Below are positions 23,988-38,900 of a stretch of 64,000 nt of DNA, piece by piece. Position 1 is the first letter of the stretch; every line of letters starts with the position of its first letter. The DNA comes from Nectonema munidae (Eukaryota; Nematomorpha; Nectonematoida; Nectonematidae), in contig JAUIRK010000771.1 in assembly GCA_030549495.1 (NCBI GenBank), positions 1-64,000 on the forward strand, read 5' to 3'. The notes beneath the pieces were generated by a model. That model saw only the letters and a list, made by a program, of their open reading frames with translations. It ran no database searches and was not told where the DNA came from. A program made the translations under genes and the position numbers.

Positions 23988-26900
23988 GTATATCTAAGTT
24001 TTTTATGTTAAAAACGACCTCCTATTTTTTCTTTTTATTTGTGCTTGTTTTTTAGTTTTTGAGACATTTTGAAAAGCCATTTGCAAGGCGTTCCCGAATG
24101 ATATGAATATAATTTAATATTACATAACTCAAAATTTAATTACTATTTTTGCTGAATACAGTAACCCCTCTGAAATACGACAATAAGACTTCCTCAAAGT
24201 TATTTATACACACAAATCCTATTTACAATAATTATACCCCTCAGATTCGACATCAATTAAAAATATTGATATATTATGTATAACGAATACATCATTATTG
24301 TTATTTTATATCTCATGCTAATGATTTGTCTAAAAATATTAATCCAAATTAGTATTATTTTGAGTAAATCTTCGCTTTTTATAATTTTATCCTTTCATAG
24401 GATTGATTTTTATGTTAATTTCATGCATATTTGATAAAAAAAAAATAAACGAAATAATACTGTCATGACGTTATCAAAAAAAGCATAATTTTTGAAACCC
24501 CTCTGTAACGACTTCTTCTCAAATGCGTCTTTTTAAATATGGCTGGATGACCGGTCGTACCTAAGGGGGTTTACTGTATATGGTATTTTTAACTTCCTTT
24601 CTCGATAATTTTAAAGTGAATTATAACTTAATTACACTCGATTTTCAATTGATTTTTTAAATCTGCATTTTTTCTGGTTGTGCAAATAACGGATTTTTAA
24701 TGTTGATAGATAGTAGATCTCATTGCATGACACGACATTCTTGTTCTAAACGTGCAGTAACTGCATCACAAATATGTAAAGATAAAAAAACGCTTTCTTG
24801 AATAAAACACTTTTAAGTTATACAACTTGACTTTTTGGTACCGAGTCAAAATCTCCGCTACCAAATTCTCGTCTATCAAAATCTCCGCTAACCAAAATCT
24901 CCTCTACCAAAAAATAGTCAATTTTTCAATGCCGGCAACTTTCGTGTTTTTCAATCAAATTTATCGCGCGATAGACCAAATGAAATCTCAAGTTATAAAC
25001 TTTAAGATTGTGCCCCTTTATTTGAAGTAAAATTCAAATCTGTAAAAAATCATTCCATCTCTATTAATTGAGCTATGGATATGTCTTTTGTGATCTCTGA
25101 ATGTAACTCTGTGAATGTAAACGAATTTTAGTTTTTTACATTTTCAGCATCAATAAATAATTAAAAGAAAATCAAAAAATCGAGTTATGCATTTCGAATC
25201 GTTTATCTTGCTTTAGTAATCTTGAATTTTTAAAATTTTCGCAGCAGAAAAACATGGATTTTTAATATAATTAAGCATAATTTTAATAGCGAAGATTTTG
25301 GTTAGAGGAGATTTTGGTAGCGGAGATTTTGATTTGTATTCGATTTTTTAGCTGGGTCGTATTCTTTATTAGGGGTGGGAAGAGACTTAAAAAATATCAT
25401 GTTTTATTCTAGATCTCGGATACGCTAAAATTCTGAACATTTATACTTTCCACGGATCATTTATGTTTCAACATCCGTATTCTCAATTTTTAAACATTTT
25501 CTTTTTTCTATATACCGCAAAGTTTTTTTCGGAATTTTTGATTTCTACTCTATCCAAAATTTTTATGATAAGATTGTGCATATGCAAATGTATCTAAGTC
25601 TCTCTACATTTTTAAGAAGTATAAAACTTGCGTTTGCTTAGAATATCAATTATGATATGCGCATCCGCGGATTTCACACCCGACACATCTCTATACTTTA
25701 TTCCAATCCTAAAATTTAATTTTCCACAACAAAGCATGAGAAAAAAACAAACTATTTTTAATGAAACTCTATAGGTAGAAAAACAGAAATTCTTTCAAGT
25801 AGATAAAGGAAGAAGGTGAAAAAATCAAAATAGATTACCACTCTTTATAACTGCTTTTTAGCCTTTGCAATTGTCCATGCTATTTAATTGAATAGAACAT
25901 GTTAGGGCATATATTTAATCAATAATGCTAAAATTCAAGTTTATATGGAATATTCACATACAAACACTGTCGAAAAAATAATTAAACCCAGTGTATGTCG
26001 TCTATCCTTGATATTATAAGCAATTGCTGAAAAAATCGAGGAATTACCCCGTCATTTTGTCGACTATAAAACGTTGAAAGCTGCTTATAGTTTTGGCCGT
26101 TCAGCTGAGTAACTCATCCAGTACTTAAAAAAATATTAAATTCATAAGAAACGAACTAAAATTTATTTATTGGGGGAAACAGCACTACGAATTTTAATAT
26201 CTTTTTTAGGTTTATTGTCGTCTTAAGCCCATTTCAAGCTCCACAGAAAGGTGTGTTCAGGTACTTAATGATGAAAGCCTGAAAATTAGCTCTCCTGACA
26301 GTTTTTTGCAAAGTAATCGAACTGTTCCTCTCAAAAGTGTATGCTTTTTAATTAATTGTTGGGCGCGTTGCTTACATAATTTTATTGATAAATACAACTG
26401 CGCTCACATCATCCTTCGAGCTGACCTTTTCACGACCAGAATTTTGAAGAAAAAGAATCTGATTTCCTTATCAAATGAATTTTATATATTTAGAACACGA
26501 TATTCATTTCGGAGTCACATTTGTTGTCTAAGGGTTAAGATGTTACGCAGTCAAGATCTAAAAAAATCGGAGTAGGAAACATCTTACACCCTTTTTTTCG
26601 GAATCGGTAACCCCGACAACTTTCCGTCTTCTCATATCACTATTAGACCGAAGATCCATATCTTTTTGATTTAAAAACTTCTCCAAGAGATTGCCCCGGG
26701 GTTTTAAGATTCCGTGCTGGGGTTTTTCAGTTCGCTCGCCCCCTTCCATCCACGTGTTGCTCACCTTGGAGGAGCTTTAATCTCGTGATCAGTGACGCAT
26801 TGCGGCTACAGGATCGATAAAGATAATTCAATGTCGTTTGTAGAGCTTTTATTTTTTTGATATTATTTTGTGAAAGTGTCTGACACAATTCACAGGCATT

Positions 26901-29900
26901 CGCCTGGGAATGAATGCTTTTAGATTTATGATTCGAGAAAAATCCTATTCTTTACATTGCCGTCATCAATTTCCAATAAGTAAATATTGATTTTAAATTT
27001 TATTCAAATTTTATTTTGTATTACATTATAACAATGTTGGAATATCATAAAGTAGCTTAGAGTTAAGATTAGTAAGACAAAGATTTAAATTTTGTTTCTC
27101 ACAAAAAAACTTAAAAGATTACATCCAAAGGTTCAAGATTTTACTAAATTAAATAAGATAAAACTAGAAAAGGAACTTGTAAATAATCTTATTTCTGAAA
27201 GATCTATTGGTTTTATTAACTATGAGTTGAAATTCAGATCTGATTTATTTTGATTAAAAAATTATAACTACTATTTTGAATCTAAAATATATGCTGAAAA
27301 ATGAAAGCTTACTTGGGTTAACTTGAATGTCAGGCACGTACCAAATTTATTGAATTTCTATTATGTCATCATGATAATCTTATTCATGCGTTATATTATC
27401 GGTTCGCGGACAATTTGGCCTGAAGACAATATTGATATCAATATATTTAGAGACCGAATTTTCTTGAGGCCAAATTGACCTCCTTTCATATTAGCATGAA
27501 TACTGTGTGCGTATTACTCCTATTTTTTTTTACGAATGGTTGAAAGCCAACATCTTTATTCATTTCTGCATTTATCGAATATTTTAGTTTGTAATTGTTG
27601 AGAAAATATTTTGAAAGCTCCTTACAATCCTAAATTGATCGAAACTCTTCCTCTGACTTTTCTTTAAAAATTTACTTAGAAATTTAATAAATCGTATGCT
27701 TTTATTCAAAAAATGATCCAAAATATATAGGATTGATAAATCACCCAAATAATAAAATTAAACAATAAGACGGATTTTTCTAAATGATACACACATGGAA
27801 TATTTTTAATCTTTTTCATTGTAGACACAATGTACATTCAAAAAAGTGTTCGACGAAAATTCTTCACAAGCAGAAACCTTCAAGGAAATTGGTTTGCCTC
27901 TTGTTCAAGATGTCTTACACGGAAAGGATTGTAAAATAGTAAACTTTTTCTTTAAACTAAAAGCTGAGAATATTTTATTCAGGTTTGATGTTTACTTATG
28001 GCGTTACTGGATCTGGAAAAACGTACAGTATGACTGGCAAATCTTCAGAAGAGGGTGTTCTTGTTAGAAGCTTAGATGTTATTTTTAAGAGTCTAGAACG
28101 GTATCAAGCAGACAAATTCGTAAGTTCCAGATTCAATATATCCCGTTATCATCAATAAAAATTATTTAGACATTTATTCCTGATGGATCTAATTCATATG
28201 AAGTTTTGTCTGCATCAGAAGCAGCCTATTTTCGCAATAAAGCATATTCGTGTCCTTCTATTATTGATAATTTTTTGACACCATCCAAAGTCAAAAAGTA
28301 CTTTCTTTTATACTACTTATTTGAACAATGCGCTAAAAATTCTTCCTTTATATATAAAAAATAGGTTTATTTGTTATCTCACTTCGAGAAATCCACAATT
28401 TTCCATGTATACCAACCATCAGTGACGTAGTCAGGACGGGGGCTGTGGTGCAGTCCCCCGTAAAAATCCCACTTAATTTTTAAGTTGCTGAGAAATTAGA
28501 GATGCCCCTTTGTGCCATCCCATTTTTTATTTTTCGCTACGACACTGTCTACCATTCATTATCTCGTGTACTCTAACATACACTTGGAATACGGCACCGT
28601 GTTAAACCAATAATTCTAAATTAATTATTCTGATTTTTGTTTTGTTTATGCATTATTTTACTTCAAAGTGCAATAATATAGAGTTACCAAAACTGTTTTT
28701 TGAATACGCTAGCTTCTACCTGGCTTTATAACATATGGTCTTAGAACAGAGAAGTAGCCAAGGGGGGAAGTGTTGCCAGAATTCAGGAGAAAATGGTCTT
28801 AAAAAAAGTAAGGATGAATTTTTACGGGTGTCAAAATAAAACTGGATCTGACAAACGGGAGGGAGCATAGCTCCTCATTGCATTTCTTCACTTTTTTTAT
28901 TGTTTTCCTTATAGATTTCTTTCTGCCATCTATAAACCATACAAATAAAAAATTTTCGGCCGTGATCGTATAATCAGAAGGCCACTCTGCGTTGTGGCCG
29001 CAGTAGCCCTGTTCGAATCCTGGTCACGGCAAAGCGTTTATATCTTTTAATTTTTTTAGAGGTTCCAGAGATTATATTTTCTCTAAAAGATCTCCTCAAA
29101 ATAGTGTTATCAATAGTATCATAGAAGATAATTCATACAGTGTTTTTATTTCATATGTTGAAATTTACAATAACTATGTTTATGATCTACTTGAAGATGT
29201 TAGTCTGGATCAACTCAACTTTAAGTAAACTTTATCTTTTTAATTAATTGAAATAAAATAAAATATTTTTATGGAAGAGACTAAAAATATATATATATAT
29301 TTTTTGAAAAATGAATTGATAAAAAATTCAAAAAAATTTTAAGGTAAATTGTAAAACATTTTATTAAAGAAAACAAGAATTTATACTATAAATTATTTCC
29401 CAAAAATTTTCAATTTTTTTTAAAAAAATTTTAAGCATTCATGTTAGAACAATCTTACAAATTTAGCGTGACGGGTCAAAAGAAATATTAAGAAGTAATT
29501 TTAAAATTTTTTTAACAAAGTATTGACTTTACACAAAAATTTATCTTATTGATCTAAAAACAACTTTATTTAATGTATTATTTTGTAAACCAATCTCAAA
29601 AAAGTTAATAAAACAAAAATGGATTTTATTGACTTTAACTTCCCTAGTTATTAATTATTATTAACACAAATAAAAACAACTAGTATTTATAAAATGAGTC
29701 ATTCTTTTAAAAATTTCTACCTGAAAAGATTTAATTTACAAAATTTAACATGAGCTTATTTTTTCTAATAAAAGATTAAAATAAGTTTTATTATTGGCTT
29801 TTTAGAATGAAAATGTCTAAAAATATTAGAGAAGACATCAATAAAAGAGTTTACATCAGCAATCTTTCAGAACATGAGATTATGAATACGGATGAAGCAT

Positions 29901-32900
29901 TAACTCTCCTCGCCAAAGGCAACAAGAAAAGGAGGGTAGCTTCTACTATTTTGAATCAAGAAAGCAGTAGATCACACTCCATCTTCACGATTAAAATAGT
30001 TCAAGCTCCACTGGATTTATCTGGAAGAAATGTTGTACAGGTTTATTTTAACTTTCTATCACAAAGAAGGTCTTGAATATGCGAATTAAAACAGCCTAAG
30101 TTATGGTTTAAATGGTGAAAGGATTCGTTCAATTTATTTTTATGACTATTCTGTATTTCTAAGTGCTCTAATTCTCATTAGTAAGTTTTTTAATTCATTT
30201 CATTCCAGAAAAAGCAGGAGAGATTAAGCAATTAGACATAAAAAGTACCTTAAAATCAATAAATAGTGTGCTTCAGTAAAACTTACGATTTAATGAAATT
30301 GGTCTGATAAAAGCCATTTATGATGGCCTATCAATTTTCACCAACGTCATTGTGCTTCACATTTTCTAACTGAATTCATAGGATAATAAATACTTAGCAA
30401 AATTTATTTTGAAAATTGCTGTTCAATTCTTTTATAAAGCCACGCTTATTATTAATTATATAACTTTCATAAAAACATGCAACTTTTTTAAAAAAAGACG
30501 CACCCAAATTTTGTCCAACTTGTGTGCCGTTTGCGGTCAAATAAAACTCTTTTTAACATCGTTATATTTAAGATATAATAATGGGCACATATCAAAATGA
30601 TAAGTTTCGTTGATTTTAAAATTTGAATTAGAAGAGTCGAGTTAGTATTGCATGTATATTGTTTAGTTTAGTCAATTATTATTATTACATATATTTTTCG
30701 ATCGATTTATTCATTTTTATATAAGTTGTATGAATAAAATTCTTAAAATATCATCTGAGTTGAAATTATTGTTATGATAAAGGCGTTTTTTGTAAGTTTG
30801 TGAATGAAAAAATGAAAGTAGATAAGTTAAAACCTTATTCTAAGCTCAAATTGATAGACGCGCTTGTTCTGGATGTGTTGCTGTGTATGATTTGAATCGA
30901 TAACTGAATCTCATTTTTGTGAACGCATGTCTGTCTATACCTTTTCATTTTCAAAATAGGAAAAGGGAAATGACTAATTCAAAATGGGACTTTTTTTCAT
31001 TTTTTTGAATTAATTTTTTCATGTTTTTCTTTCATTCGTTTAAACTTTTGCCAAAGCCTTCATTTGAATGAAAAAAAGTAAACATATTTGAACAAAAAGT
31101 TTTTATGCAAATTTTTCGAGAAAATTTTCACAAGAGGTTATTCAAATTAGCAATTGTAAAATTTCAATAAAACTTTTTTGATAATTCTTTGTTCCATTTT
31201 ATTCTTCGACAATATGCCAAATCAAAAGTTGAAAAAAGCTGAATCATTAGATAAAAAATATCAAATTTTAACAGTTTACGAAGCAGACGGTGATTGGAGG
31301 GCATTGGCAAAAAGTCTCGGAGTTAAAAAATCGAAAAAAGGATCGAAGAGGGAAACAAGCCAGATGGAAGAGGTGGAGCTCGAAATACGAAAATTAATGA
31401 ACAACAAAAAAAAATCCATAGAATGTATCGAATCCAATCCGAGAATATCTCTATCACAGATCAAAAGTCAATTTACCGAAAAGTTTTCCTTTGAAATTTC
31501 AAAAGAAAGCATTAGACGTCACCTTGACCTATTACTGTACACTTTGAAAGAAGTTCGCTTTGAACCAAAAGGGCTAATTCACTCATAAATAAGGAAAAAA
31601 GAAAACAGTTTGTTGTCGAGCTTCCGGAACAACAATCTGAGGGAAAACCCATTTTGTTTATTGATGAAACAAATTTTAATATACACATTTAAAGAAATCA
31701 AGGTCGATCAAAACGAGACCTCAGGTGGGCCGCTGCAGCTTCAAAGGGAGCAAACATTCATTTGATAGGTGCAATTAGCTCTTTTGGGTTAGTTTATCAT
31801 GAAATTAGAAGAGGATCCTTCAAAAAAACGAAGCTGAAAGTTTCATCAAAACCACCCTGAGGAAAGCCCTAGAACAGAGGTGGGGAACCTTTTTGTGCAT
31901 GAAGTGTCCCTCATAGAGGCCACACTGAACAAATTACTATATTTTTTTAGTTATTTTATCCCCTTGTACAACATTTAATAATAATAATCTAATAAAAGAA
32001 CTTATACAAGTTCTTTTATTAGATTATTAAAATTAAGATTTTATTTTATACAAGTATTAATTAATAATATTCTTATAAAAAAAGACAGACGTATAAACAT
32101 CGAGAATATGAAGTTTTCAAATATTTCTTTTAGGTAACATTTTTGAGTTTCTCTGTTACATTACAAGCCAATGTATTAGTCCTTCTTTTAAGAGACACCT
32201 CTTTATATTTGTTAACTTTATTTGGATCCACACATCTTACCACTTCTAAAATACATTCCCTCATGAGTTCTGCATCAGTGAATGGTTTACCCTTTTTTCA
32301 AGCAAATATGCAACTTTATAGTTGGCTTCTGTCGCAGGATTCCCTTGATGTAACACAGAATGGAACTATTGTCTTTGCTTTTGCTTTCCACGTTTAAGTT
32401 TCTTCAGTGCTAGCTTTTGAGAATCACCCTCTAATTTGGCATATTTATTGTCTCTATGAAGAGCGTAATGTTGCTGTGCATTGAATTTCTTAACCGTTAC
32501 AATTGTGGTATCACACAGCAAGCAAGACATTTTGCCGCCACTATTCACTAAAAAATATTGCAGTCCCATTCTTCATTAAAGATCCTATTTTCTTCTTTCA
32601 AATTCGTTGTCACTGTTACAAAAAATTATCATAAATTAAAGACAATCTATTTTGTGTCCTCATATGAATACATTGGGAGAATACCGGTTAACTTAATATT
32701 CATTGGGTTCAGAGAAAAATGCTTCCAATTTCTGGGAATGACATCACTGAACACAATTAATATTCCTTTCGTCTATGTGTGTGGTGTATATTATAAGTTT
32801 CAGGTGTATAATGATTTCAGACTTAAAAAATAATATTTATATCAAAGGCCGCACTTGATGGCCCGGAAGGCCGCAGGTTCCCCACCCCTCCCCTAGAACT

Positions 32901-35900
32901 ACACCAAGTTTATGTTGTGTCGGTTATGGACAATTCTCCTTGCCACACGGAGAAGAATTTTCTCTTCATAAAATTCTGCGTTTGGGGCCATATAGCCCAA
33001 TGTTGAATCCGATCGAAACAATTTGGATTAAAGTGAAAGCCAGGGTCAAAAAGGAGCGGGCTGAAATATCAAGTGAGGTTTTATATAATTCTGATCGAGA
33101 CGGCTTGGGAATAATGGAATTTAGAACAAAAAAACTGGAAAAAATGGTTGCTTTGGCAGTCGATGAGATAAATCCTTCTTTTTGCTCAAATTTTATTGCC
33201 AAAATTCAGCGTTTGTTTCCTGATGTTTTAAATTGTGCTTATGTTCAATTTTGTTTGTTTTTTGATATCAAATAAACTTGTTCGAAAACTTCTATTTTTA
33301 TGAAATATGTAAATATAATCAGAAACTCAATAAAAGTTTAAATAAAAAATTATCCAAAAAATGAAAAAAGTCACATTTTGAATTAGTCAATTCCCATTTT
33401 GAATTTGCTATTTCCCATTGTGAACATGAAAGGTATAGTTTTTTTCTTGTAGTTATTTCGCATATCATTATGTACTGTTATCTTCAAAGTTTATTTCCAT
33501 TTTTATTATTATGCACGTGCTTTGCAAGAATTGTATCTTCCTGACAATGAATTGGTTACAGACATTTTTATGAGGGCGCTGTACTTTTTACCGATATGCT
33601 GTAGAGTTGGAACAATTAAATATCAATTATTTTTTTGGAGCGTGTTGACGAATGTGTCCATAATATTAAATTTTAAGGGTACACTTATTGAAGAAAAGCA
33701 AACCACGTTTTCGCCATTACTGCCTTTTTCAAATTTGCGTTATTCTATATTTTTTAAGTATTCACTATATCAAAATTTTAATAAAATTTTGTTAAATAAG
33801 GAAGAAAAAGAAGTTATGAATAAATATTTGCAAAGAAAAATTAATTTTAATTGAATTATATAAAAAGTGTATTCTTATACTTTTTTCGCCAAATTTCAAA
33901 TGACAAATTTATCATAAAATATTTCAATATTTAATCAGTTTTGTAATGAAAATGATTGTAATAAAACGCACTAAAAACGACACTGACTGATTGAACCCTT
34001 TTTTTTTAACCCTTTCTCTTTATACGAGTGTATACGCATAAAAATGCAATGTTTATCACACAAAAAAAGCAAAGATCAAATTCCGAGCCTTGGATTTCAT
34101 CAATTAGAAGTATTTAATCAGATCTATCACAGCCTTCCATCGAAGCCTTAAGAATAACAGGAAAACAATTGCATCACCCCTAACCATTTGTTTGCTTAGT
34201 ATAAAAGAAAAAACATATTTAACATATCATGTAAAAGATAGAAGAATATAGACCACACGTCGACAACTTTTTGATAATGAAGGGCTAAATCTAAATAATG
34301 GCAATTAATAGAGTATATGTTTTTGAAACTCTTTATAACAGAATTTTGTTTTATTTTTCAAATTATAAAAAATGCATTTACATTAAATTTCTATTTTTGT
34401 CTTTGAAGACCTTTCTTACTAACACTTTTCCTTTCCTTCATAATTTAGCGCTAAATGAATTAAATTTTAAAAAGAGTCTGCTATTTCAGATGATCATCAA
34501 AATAAGAACCCATTCTCAAGAATGTCTTTGTTTAGATTGGGCGCCTTATGTAGATTATTAATTTCCATATATCTATATATGGATCATTTATACCTTTTTT
34601 ACTATCCTTATATATTCTATTTTTTACTATTCTATTTATACCTTTTTTACATTCCCATACAAAGAACTGATTTCAAAAATGAGAGCCTACATAGTCACCT
34701 TAAAAATAAAAATTAAATTCTTTCTTATCTTGAAATATAGTTATAACAAAAAAGGTACGTTTATTTTTGTCTATTGAGGTATGCGTGCCATTGGGTATTT
34801 GTTCGCGTGCCAGACGTTGCCGACGTCTTTTGTAAACAATACAGGACTGCCAGTTCAAATTAATAATAAATTTAAGTCATGCTGTATACTTTTGAATTCT
34901 GTTGATTTTAAATCATAGTTTATGATATACATGTTTATATAGGATAAAGAAAAGTTGTGTGTTAGCAATTTAGCTCTAGTTGATTTAGCTGGAAGTGAAA
35001 GAACCTATCGTACAAATAATGGTGGAGAAAGAATCAAAGAAGCAGGTAAAAATTTTATTTTGGTCTCTTCATGATGATCTATTCATTTTTACACTACAGG
35101 CAATATCAATTCCTCGCTCATGACTTTGCGCAATTGTATTGAAATATTACGTGAAAATCAAAAAGATCAATCAAATCTCAGGATAGTTCCCTACAGGGAT
35201 TCCAGGCTCACTCAAATTTTAAGAAATTATTTCGAGGGAGAAGGCTGTATAAAAATGTTATTGTGTGTTAATCCTGCTGTTTCTGACTATGAAGAGAATG
35301 TTGTAAGAAAACTAATCTTTTTTTATCAGAGGATTCAAAATGTAGATATGTGAATCAATCAGCGTTGTAGTATACATTTTTTGAGCATACCTTGTCATGG
35401 ACCAATCATATAGGGCAATTTTTTACTTTATTTTTAATTTAATATTTTTAGATGTGATGAAAAAATTTTTAGTTATATTTTTAAAATTTTATAAAAGATT
35501 ATGTTGTGATATTAGGTTTCTCTTAATATAAATTCATATTGTCACAACCCTATTTTTTATGGTTTCCATGGCGTGTGTTAAGTCAAAAAAATGAACAAAG
35601 TACGAGGATGTGGGTGATAAAAGAAATATAGAGTCTTGGCAAGAATAAATTGTAGAAGTTTATTATTAGGATTAAAACCATAAAACAATTAATTAATTTT
35701 ATTCAAAAACTTTTTTTTCACACTCTGTCGTTTTCATTAAGGTTTATTTTTTTTAAAATAGGCCATACAAGGTTGCTTGTATTTATTTTTTTAATTGACT
35801 ATGACATATATTTGAAGGATGGCTTGTAATATGCGAAACACGTTTTATGTATTTTCAAAAAATTGAGATAAATACCTAAATTGAGCTTTCTTTAGATGAA

Positions 35901-38900
35901 TTGTAATTGTATATAAAATTAGTTAATAGTTTAATTACATATGCATATAAATGTTTTTTGATTTTACTTTAAGCATGTTTTAAAATTCGCTGAAATAACT
36001 CAAGAAATTGTCATACCTCGTTGTCTTGGAGCCAAAATCGATTATGCATGCACACCTGGTAGAAGACGAGCCTTGAAAAACTATTTGTATGCGAATAAAT
36101 GCGAAAATTCTCACAGACAATTCCTATTTAATGAAAGTCAACTAGAACTACCTGCTATCTCTGTATGAACACTTTAAGATTCATTTTATTTTTATGATAA
36201 TCATCACTCAATTTTTGAAACTTTATTGTACAAGCACATCGACACAACATCTATGTTTTAATCAAGCATTCCCATATATTTTATATAAACGAGCAACTTG
36301 TGTTACTCGGTATAGCTAGTTATATATAATTATGTGCGTGCATATATCAAAAATAATGAAATGATAAAAAAAATCAATCCAACAAGCTACTAGTTACGCC
36401 TCTGTGTAGAATAAATAAACTGTAATACTTTTGTTATTTTATACTCCATTTTAAAAAAGAACTTATTTTATAGCTTATAAAATATACAGTAAAATCTGGT
36501 TATACCGAACCATTCTCGGTCAATTTTAGATCGTTATATCAGTGAGGACATAAAACAGACAACAAAAATTATAAAAGGTTTATTTTAAATACAAACCGTT
36601 TATAACATAAATATCACATCGTGTAATAAACATACGTTACACGCATGTTAATCTAAATTATACTCATACACATTCGTCAATAAAACATATAAGTAATGAA
36701 TATAAAAGTCATATATATAACATTAAAATTATTACACGTCATTAACAAAGTCTGTGGACTGTAGCTCTCGTTCCTATCATATGTTAACTTCGCTTTACGA
36801 TTTAAATAAAGTTCATCAAAATCCTTTGCTCTTTAAGTTCTTTTAAACATGCGAGATCTTCCAACGCCTCAGTAACATTTAAAACACGAATTATATTCTA
36901 GGAATACCATAACATTCAAAGTTTCGTTAATCTTTATAGCACTCTTTGTGTTTTTTAAGCAACTTGTAGATGAAAGCAGCTTTTTCAGACTACAAGGAAT
37001 CCTTGATAACTTAATGAAGTGTGAAAAGGCAAATGCGCAAAGGATATTTGAAGATATTGACATTTTAGAATTGGAGCACTCTAAACATGATGAAGAAATA
37101 CAAATTCTTAAAGATGTAACTAAATTTAAACTTTTTCCTTAATTATATTCTTATCTGTCTTTTTTTAAAGAAAGTTACTAAAGGTAGTGCAAAGTTGAGT
37201 GTCTGTGTCACTGAAAAAATGACCGCCGAGGCAAAGATAGAGATGTATAAAAATATGTATGAAAAGGCAAAGGCACAGTTTGAAAATAATAGAGAACTAA
37301 TGAACGAGTGTGAGGAAAAAGTTCTGCGTGAGAGAAAGCGAAACATGGACATGGTAACTGAAGTTAGTCTTTTAATGCTTTAATCTTTAATAAATTAAAG
37401 CTATCTCATATGTTTGTGTTTTATCTTAACATATGCAGGCCCATGACCAGTGAAAAATTTAGAAGCGGCTAAAAACTATCTAAAAATATAGTGAATGTGT
37501 TGGGGTATCGAAATCTCTATATCCAATTTTTACGATTCTTTTTCCTTGATCGGGAATATGTAGAAAAGAGTGAGGTTTAAATTCGTCTAAATTTTAATTA
37601 AATATTATATTTTTTATGTAGATATTTTCTATTATAATTATTATTGATTTGAAAATTTTAGAGGAAGAGCAGGGAAGGGGTAGTTGTTCCAGAACCAGCT
37701 CCAGTCCCTCTCTAATAACGGGCATGGAAGAGAAGATTTGGCCCTTTTCTATATTTAAAAAAATATTATTTTTTCCTAACATGATTTTAATTGTTAGAAA
37801 TTATCATATCATTTTAATATAAAAATTTTCAATACTCCTAAATTTTGGTTTTTTTTGGTCCTTTTATGGGAGATTAACTGATTTTTCAATAATCCTAAAT
37901 TTTGTTTTTTTTGTCTTTTTATTGCAGATTAACTAATTTTTTGTATAAAGTTCTTAATTCTTGTGATAAAGTTTCACTGAATCCCAATACACATGATCTA
38001 CATTCCATAATGAATAAGAAGATTAACGTTGTTTTTATAGTATATATATCATCATATAGATTTTTTGTTTGGCTGCACTCCTATAAACAATCAAGGGTTG
38101 ATCTGAGCGTCAAGTTAAATTCTTCACTAAGATGATCTATTCGTTTTATCTTCCTCTCCCTTTTTGAAGATTTTTGTTTCTTATACACGCCAGATTAATC
38201 TAACACCGAACTAATCAGATCTTAATCGGAATGCTTGCCTAATACTAACTTTGTAGAGAAACAATTTTTAACCATCTTCTATCTAGAATAGCATTTCTCA
38301 ACTTGTGTTCTGTGGAACACAAGGGTTTCGCAAACACTCCATAAGAGTTCCGCCAGAAATAGCATGGTATTTATTAGGTTTAAGTTTAGATGTTTTTATT
38401 GAATTTTTAATCTGGTATCATACAGAAGATGTAAGAAACTTTTTCTAGTACTACAAATAAATATGCTACAGAAGTTTTCTCGAACTAGTATACTGATAAT
38501 ATCTATTTTTAGAATGACAAATTTAAGCAAATTTTCATTGCCGTTTATTCGTTAGTTTAATTGAGAATCCTTTTTTGCCGTTAATCGAATTCGTTGGTCT
38601 TTTCCTGCGATAAAAATAGCGAAAATATTTTTTGCTCCTTGACAGATTTAATATATTCCAAGGGTTTTCGCGAAAGTAAAAAAGATGAGAAATGCTGATC
38701 TAAAATCAAGATTGAATTCATGCATTTAAGAGCGTACATTAATTAACCACCGTCTGGTCCCAAGCCCAGAGTGAGAAAAGAGGAGGGTTTGCATCAGGAA
38801 TGGGCAACCGACAGTAAAACTTCTGCTCCAACAAAATCTTATGAATTATGGAACTTTATTACAAAGACAAAGATGAAAATAGAAGGAACAACCAAAAACG

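Larger units (their letters stand above)
23988..26209 (+). other. KIF23 intron 2 with DNA-element insertions
   Basis: This 2222-base intron holds a pogo/mariner-type MITE (24159-24576), a foldback-like element (24846-25332) and a terminal fragment resembling a hAT end (25640-25690, GCGCATCCGCGGATTTC...). The remainder is AT-rich and unassigned. Confidence 0.7.
30041..34942 (+). other. KIF23 intron 8, with nested DNA transposons
   Basis: At 4902 bases this is the longest intron of the gene. It contains a Tc1/mariner-like element (30936-33437) which itself holds a hAT insertion (31875-32890). A broken open stretch after an acceptor-like site at 30208 ([14 protein letters not shown]...) and an unclassified 110-codon frame at 33522-33854 were noticed. 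Neither resembles a known protein closely enough to name. Confidence 0.75.

Noticed and set aside
30200-30370. Kinesin-like exon reading [14 protein letters not shown]...
   Set aside because: The frame meets a stop and the resemblance to the AGNINSSL segment is superficial. That segment is supplied by exon 10.
33522-33854. Extra KIF23 exon or host gene in the 110-codon frame
   Set aside because: It does not align with any part of kinesin-6, lacks a suitable acceptor and donor, and exon 8 already joins exon 9 in phase.
34298-34716. Overlapping open frames rich in F, L, Y and I
   Set aside because: Composition expected of random AT-rich DNA, with no motif.
36869-37383. Minus-strand frames opposite the stalk exons
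   Set aside because: They mirror KIF23 exons 12-13 on the other strand and have no independent support.
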